Shown one piece after another: positions 58,710 to 64,000 of a stretch of DNA of 64,000 nt. Under the pieces are notes generated by a model. That model did no database searches, was not told where the DNA came from, and saw nothing but the letters and a program-made list of their open reading frames with translations. The stretch lies in assembly GCA_029204225.1 (NCBI GenBank), contig CM055113.1:22267605-22331604 (forward strand), in the 5' to 3' direction. Source of the stretch: Diphasiastrum complanatum (taxonomy: Eukaryota; Streptophyta; Lycopodiopsida; Lycopodiales; Lycopodiaceae). The translations under genes and the position numbers were made by a program. Each line of letters starts with the position of its first letter. Position 1 is the stretch's first letter.

Positions 58710-59935
58710 TGTTGGGAGAAATGTGTCGCGAAAAGGGTGAGTACTCCTTGGTGCATAAAACCACGTCTATCGGATTCAGGACATCTATGACAGATCGAAG
58801 TTTGTCCTACTTGATCACAACTTTGAACTTTGGGATCAATCAAAATCCAAATCCATAACCTGATCTTTGGTTAGAAATAGATCACCTCTAACAATCACAA
58901 GTCCTGTGTTTATCCACGCAGAGTATCCACGCGAGACCTGACACTTAGTTGATTTTCCGAAATATTGTTTGCGTGGAACATCCACACATGGATTATTCAC
59001 GCCAAAAAAAATTTGAACACGCCTTCGACCAGTCTACTAGTGTTTTTCTGACACGGCGCCAAAAAATTTATGCGCGTGGTCGCTATGGTTCAAGACGGTT
59101 GGTGCCATATCTGGAATACAGTTTCTACCGTTGGAAGAGTGGATGTGTGTGACTGCGGTTCTGACAAGAACGGTGGTGCTGGTGATGGTGATGGTTACGG
59201 CTCAAGGCAATCACGTAGTGGTTTGTGATGGCCACGGCTCAAGGCAGATACAGTTCCGTGTCGTTGCTCTCTTTTATAGCGGTGCAGCGTGTATGTCGTT
59301 TGGTTTGACAGAAAGATTGCCGTTGAAAAGGCTGGTGGTCGAGCGTGAATCTGATCTGGTTGAGATTGGAAGAAATTTGCTCGGTCGAGATTGGACCCAG
59401 ACACTCCAGTCGAGAGTTGAGCAAAAACTCTTCTGTCAAGACGTGATAAGATCTTGTCAGTCAAGAGTTGAGAAATTGCTTCGGTTGAGATTTAAGCGTT
59501 GGGTTTTGGCTGAGATTGAATAGAGCACTTTGGCTCCGGTTGAGATGTGAAGGATCGCGTCGGCTGAGATCAGGACTGAAGGATCCAGTTGAGATTTGAA
59601 GATTGGCTTCGGCTCCGGTTGAGATGTGAAGGATCGCTTTGGCTGAGATCAGGACTAAAGGCTCCAGTTGAGATGTGAAGGATCGCTTCGGCTGAGATCA
59701 GGACCGAAGGCTCTGGTCGAGATTAAAAGGTTGTCTTCGGTCGAGATGTTAAAGAGGCCTTCGGTCGAAATCTGGACTTATGGCTCCGGACGAGATTCGA
59801 ACGATGCCTTCGATCGAGATTTAACTGAAGGCATTCGGTCGGTTCTCATTAGTTTTTGGTTTAGAAAAAATTCAGAGTGTTTCAGTTTTTGGTTAGAAAA
59901 ATTGGGACAGTAGAGGGATCGCATTAGGGACAACA
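58710..59935 (-). repeat. Copia 5' LTR, minus strand, with TATA box and repeated U3
   Basis: Edges TGTTG (58710) and CAACA (59935) are inverse of each other, and the primer site touches the left edge. A minus-strand TATA box GCTATAAAAG at 59280-59271 gives a start near 59245. The U3 upstream of it carries a tandem repeat (59526-59830). The 1226-bp length is large for copia but allowed. The second LTR is not in the window. Confidence 0.6.
59526..59830. repeat. Tandem repeat, unit ~51 bp, in the copia U3
   Basis: Units with GGCT(C/T)C(C/A)GTTGAGATGTGAAGG and TCGGCTGAGATCAGGAC(T/C)GAAGG start near 59531, 59611 and 59661. Half-units lie between and after them. The shorter motif (C/G)G(T/G)(T/C)GAGAT occurs about fifteen times from 59330 to 59825. 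Confidence 0.8.
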
Positions 59936-59951
59936 TTGGACCATAGAGGAA

Positions 59952-60460
59952 TTGCATTCGGGACCACTCACCAATGAGTTTCAAGCTACCCTGAAGTCTA
60001 TCCAAAGCAGTATGCCTGGTCAGTCAAATCCTGCACAGGTACTTTATAGACAAAAAACAATATGGTGCCCACACTACCGGGCTACGCATCCTGTTGATGC
60101 TTGTCCTTCATATCTGCCTATCCAAGCACATATAGTCCAACGATATGAAGAACAACCATCACAATCTGGAAATGCCATCACTTATCACGAATATCCACCA
60201 GAAAGTCCAGAACCACTAGCCATACAAAATGGCTATGCCGTTATACAAGGGCCATTGCTAGATGTTTCATCTATGGTGAAACTGGCCACTTCATGGTTGA
60301 TTGTCCAGTTAAGACCAAGTACCATGCTGAGTGTCCTGACTGTATCAGAAAACACAGTTTCAAAGACTGTCCGAAACAACCAACTACGATCCTACCTACC
60401 CATCATGTCAGTTATGAATCCCGATAGAATCCTCACGACAACCACACGAGCACCATAGCA
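59952..60460 (+). pseudogene. Retrotransposon gag zinc-knuckle fragment
   Basis: The frame from 59952 has WCPHYRATHPVDACPSYLP, a degenerate Cys/His module. After a frameshift near 60265 a second frame reads CFIYGETGHFMVDCPVKTKY (second Cys changed to Tyr) and HAECPDCIRKHSFKDCPKQP. These are gag-type zinc knuckles. The lineage is not clear, and no protease or RT follows within the next kilobase. Confidence 0.55.
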
Positions 60461-61284
60461 CCCAACCGCTCAACTTGCTGCTCACTCGAGAAGTTTCTAG
60501 CAAACTTCTACAATACCACACAATATACTAGCTCCATAATGAAAAAAGACAATATGAAATGAGCCCTTGTCGAAAGAAAGTGAAACCGATATTCCGTCAT
60601 TTGCTACAATGTCCAACCAAGAGCAACCTCCATAGGGAATTGACAGTTTTTCTCCACTTCTACAACCTCAAATCTATTTGTCTTTCCACATGTTGATAAG
60701 ATTTCCAATGTGCCAATAAACAATCAATCTAGGATTCGAAAATTCAGATAGAGATTCGGTTCTGAATTTCTTACTCAGACTGGTCCTCAGGACATAGTAC
60801 CTCAACCATACCTGCATCTCAAGCTATATCTTACAACATCTGCTATCAATGATGGTAGATTTAGTGTAACCAACCCTGCCTTGTTTTGACAAGGGCATGT
60901 TAGAGTAAGTCACATTACTCTACAAAACAAAAGGAATATTGCAATTGTCAAGGTACATTATCAATGTTGATAAATGTAATTTTTGTTCGACAAGTGCTAT
61001 ACAGTTCTCACTCTCTGTAACGTTTGTTTATTTCCTTGTTTCTCTTCACCTATTTTGTGTGATTGATTTTGCATGAGAAATAGTGACTACACGAGAGTCT
61101 TCTATAGAGCATCTCACGAACACATTTTCATTCATCTATCCATCTTCAGATTCCTTTGTATAGAAGTTTAGGATTCTTGAAACATATGCGAAATCCATGT
61201 CAAATTAGTGTTGATTTCTACATCTCATTACCATATTTATCTTCGAGTCAACTACAGCAAGATCGAAACAAATTTAGTTAAAAT
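60461..61284. other. No recognised gene
   Basis: Non-coding flank of the gag fragment. No LTR end could be fixed. Confidence 0.35.
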
Positions 61285-62698
61285 TTGTTCCACCCTTTAG
61301 ACCAGTCACATGTTCAACGTGTTTTCAACTACGTGTTCCACACGCCGATCCAATGTTACGCTGCCAACAGCAACACCAACAAGATCGACAACCAAGGTTA
61401 CAAACACAAAGTTGACAACAACAAGGCTAAGAAGACAGATGGACAATCCAAAGCGACTCAATCAGAAGAAGTATCCTAGTCACGACGAAGATCCTTCAGA
61501 AAAGAGAAACACAAGCATTGGAAAATTAGTCTCCTTCTTCAACCGGCGTCTTGCCATACATCTACATCCATTCTTATGCCTATAGTTCACACCATCTACC
61601 ATTGTCACCACCACCCTTCCTTCCATCTGTTTGTTTATCACCAATTACTGTTCTTTTGAGAAATTCCCAATTTTGATAGTCTTATCAAAGCAGCTGATAG
61701 ATCATTGCAAATGTCCTGTGGAGACCAACTGCCACCTACAATGGATGATTAACCAAACGAAGATCTAAGAAGCAGGCGAAGCAGCCAGAACAAATAAAGA
61801 GAAATATCCAAGAAGCTGAGGAGGAAAGGACAAAACTTAAGCAACAAATGAGTCAGATCAACCTTAATCAAAAGAATTTCTCTGGAGTAATGATATTTGA
61901 ATCCCCTCTTATGAAGCCCAAAGAGATCCAAAAGTAACGGATCAAAAGGAAGAGCTCTAGAAAAAGAAAGATGAAGAGAACCGTGAACTTGCAAATAAAA
62001 CAAGCTCCTCACCCAGCAAGTAGTGGTCAAAGTTTGACATTGCAAGGGTCCAAGGCTGCAACTGTAGAACTATCAGTTCCTTCACCCTACCACCAGGCTT
62101 TCATCATGTTTCCTTACCATTACCAAACCGTCCATCCAAATCTGTTCCTACCACCAATTTTTTATGAATCCATCCCCTTGAGACTGATAACCAAAGTTTG
62201 TGCAACCTGCAAAACGAAGGTTTTCCTTGAGACTGAAACTTCAACTGAGAGAAGAACCATGGAAACACCCAGAAGCGAATGGAGGATACAGACCTCCCAA
62301 AAGTTAGAATCTGCCAAGAGACCAAAGATGAAACCGTCAATGGCAGATACAAGTGACAAAACAAAGAGACACATGGAAAGCACTTGAGCATGCAAGTTGT
62401 GAAGCTGTTGAGAGCTCTCCAATTTTGAGAATGTCAACCAATTGCAACAATAAGACATTCTGGTTAAACTGCGACAATTCATGAAAAACAATTTTTGTGA
62501 TAAAGATTGGCGACAATAAGCACTTGGTTTTATGTAAGCAAACGAGGATCTACACTTTTCCAAGTGACGATCGAAGATGCCAGTACAAAGCGAAGCGACA
62601 TCGTCCAATATGAGTTGCAGTGGGTCCTGCAACACATTAGGGGTGGGATGATGTTGGCTGATTCTGACGAATCCCCAAGGTACTCAGACAAAGCAACT
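61285..62698. other. Coding-like scraps of unknown type
   Basis: Plus-strand frames at 61285-61479 and 61971-62387 are rich in Lys, Gln, Thr and Ser and include a Pro/Tyr-rich part (YHQAFIMFPYHYQTVHPN). They may be remains of a retrotransposon gag or linker. I recognise no motif and do not call a gene. Confidence 0.25.
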
Positions 62699-63364
62699 CA
62701 AGAGCACCTCTCACCTTAGACCGAGGAGGTCTCTAAGAATACGAGACTAATGAAGACTGAGAGACGAGTATGAGAGCCGAGAAATACTAGCTAGGAAAGA
62801 CAAGCGAGAACTGTGTAAGCCTCATGGTGAATCCCGGAAGATGGAATGACCATGTAGGAACTAGTATTTCTAAGCAAATGTAATAAATGCAAGTAGACCC
62901 CTCTTAAAGAAAGTAGAGTGAGCCACCTTTTGATGGTGACCTCTAGTGGAGAGCATTATTGCACTTGTAATTTGTGAAATGTGGAAATTCCACTAGGATG
63001 CCACCTAAGGAGCTCTCTTGCTTATTTAAGAGACTCCCTCTTTGTGAAGAGGAGCTTTTTGTGAATTGTATCAACTCCATGCTGAAATGAGAAGAGCCTT
63101 CACGAGTTTGGTGCATCCATTGAGCTCATTGATCATGCTTGTTTCTTGAGCATTTATGATCTTGCCCTTCCCTCCTTTTGTGTGTGGTTGTGGATTTAGA
63201 GTGGATTAGATTTGCTGCTTTCCTAGAGTGGATTAGCCTCTTTTCTTGTTTGTGGATTAATGTAGGAACCAGCATTCAGGTAAACTAAATAGGCTAGATC
63301 TGTGGTGTAGTTCTTGCATATCTCTTTACAATCCAGTTCTTGATGTTCTTGAGATGTCCAAGAA
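62699..63364 (+). repeat. Dispersed LTR-like repeat B, copy 2
   Basis: Reverse complement of 40787-41452 with about 85% identity by eye. On the plus strand it carries GCTTATTTAAGAGACTCCC (about 63020-63038), a TATA-like promoter, in a context typical of a plant LTR U3/R. No primer site follows within the window, so it may be a solo or truncated LTR. Confidence 0.7.
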
Positions 63365-64000
63365 TCAATAGACTGGTTGGTTTCTTGATTCTTGGACTTC
63401 TAACATGCTGTAGATTAGTTTCTTGTTTCTTGGTTTGTCAATTTCATGCAAGTGTAGCTCAGCTTAGTAAAGTTTAGGCTCTGATTCAATTCGTTTTTAG
63501 GAGTAAATAGCTGTAGAATCTTCAGAATGTTCATTTGGACTGCACTCTGATCTGTGAATGAGCGTTCTTGGCTTGCATCTCTATTAGAATGTAAGTGCAT
63601 TCAAGAGAGACAACCCTGAGTAGTCCTCTGACAGGCAGGACAAAAAATCTATACTACATTGACAATCTGTCCCTTCTACCTGGTTTGGCATTGTAAGATC
63701 AAGAGCACACATAATGAATTCCCTGAAGCCTGGTAACAGGCAGAATACCAAGCCGTAGAAGTTGTAAGCAAGAAGAAAAAGAACCGTAGTAAACAGATCC
63801 TCTGGATCTTTGGATCTGTAAACAACACACCCTACAGGATCTTACTGAGGTGTTGTGATTGCACAAGATTGATCAAAGAACAGTATGCTTGAAAAATCTA
63901 AGGCAAGAGCACAATGGCATACATCTGATGAAAAAATAACTCTTCACTATGAGAAATGAATGTCAGAATTAATTCTAAGTGTTCATTATGGGAAAAAAAG
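63365..64000. other. No recognised gene
   Basis: Flank of repeat B. It may contain the rest of the LTR, but no boundary is visible. Confidence 0.35.

Noticed and set aside
59131-59523. 130-codon plus-strand ORF
   Set aside because: It lies inside the copia LTR, antisense to its transcript, and shows no domain.

Overview
The window looks like nuclear DNA of a land plant with a large, repeat-rich, AT-rich genome. The evidence is a plant-type cytosolic glutamine synthetase gene with 13 small exons and GT-AG introns, plus Ty1/copia, Ty3/gypsy (Tat/Athila-like primer site) and CACTA (En/Spm) elements of plant type and long microsatellites. I cannot tell gymnosperm, fern or lycophyte apart from sequence alone. 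Nearly everything outside the glutamine synthetase gene is decayed mobile DNA, and no bacterial-style gene layout is present.

Layout. 0.1-1.9 kb: broken transposase-like gene. 2.4-2.6 kb: copia relic (-). 4.96-5.41 kb: fold-back/minisatellite block. 6.58-9.84 kb: intact GS1 gene (-) with a GC-rich promoter. 10.3-11.3 kb: three tandem-repeat families. 13.5-13.9 kb: possible solo LTR. 15.36-25.30 kb: a complete copia insertion (two LTRs, 5-bp target duplication) whose interior was invaded by a non-LTR-type reverse transcriptase (-), a deleted CACTA transposase (-) and other transposon exons. 25.6-26.0 kb: giant CT/CCCT/CA microsatellite. 28.1-40.8 kb: a mosaic of Tat-like Ty3/gypsy pieces in alternating orientation. 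41.46-41.93 kb: a relic resembling the C-terminal half of an N4/N6-type DNA methyltransferase. 42.5-43.2 kb: AT-rich minisatellite. 43.9-47.3 kb: CACTA remains and a small intact three-exon gene. 48-50.7 kb: copia pol (-), abutted by a protein-less LTR element (50.7-52.7 kb). 55.1-55.5 kb: a single-exon unknown ORF (-). 55.7-60 kb: several copia LTR/PBS/gag ends, one with a tandemly repeated U3. 62.7-63.4 kb: a second, inverted copy of a repeat at 40.8-41.45 kb.

Functionally, the one gene with a clear host role is GS1 (ammonia assimilation). The transposon open frames mostly carry stops and frameshifts and look inactive; the exceptions are the intact integrase frame at 38.3-39.1 kb and the three-exon gene at 46.6-47.3 kb. 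The most unusual item is the methyltransferase-like relic, a family not expected as an ordinary plant nuclear gene; whether it is mobile-element cargo, a transferred gene or a host gene fragment cannot be decided here.
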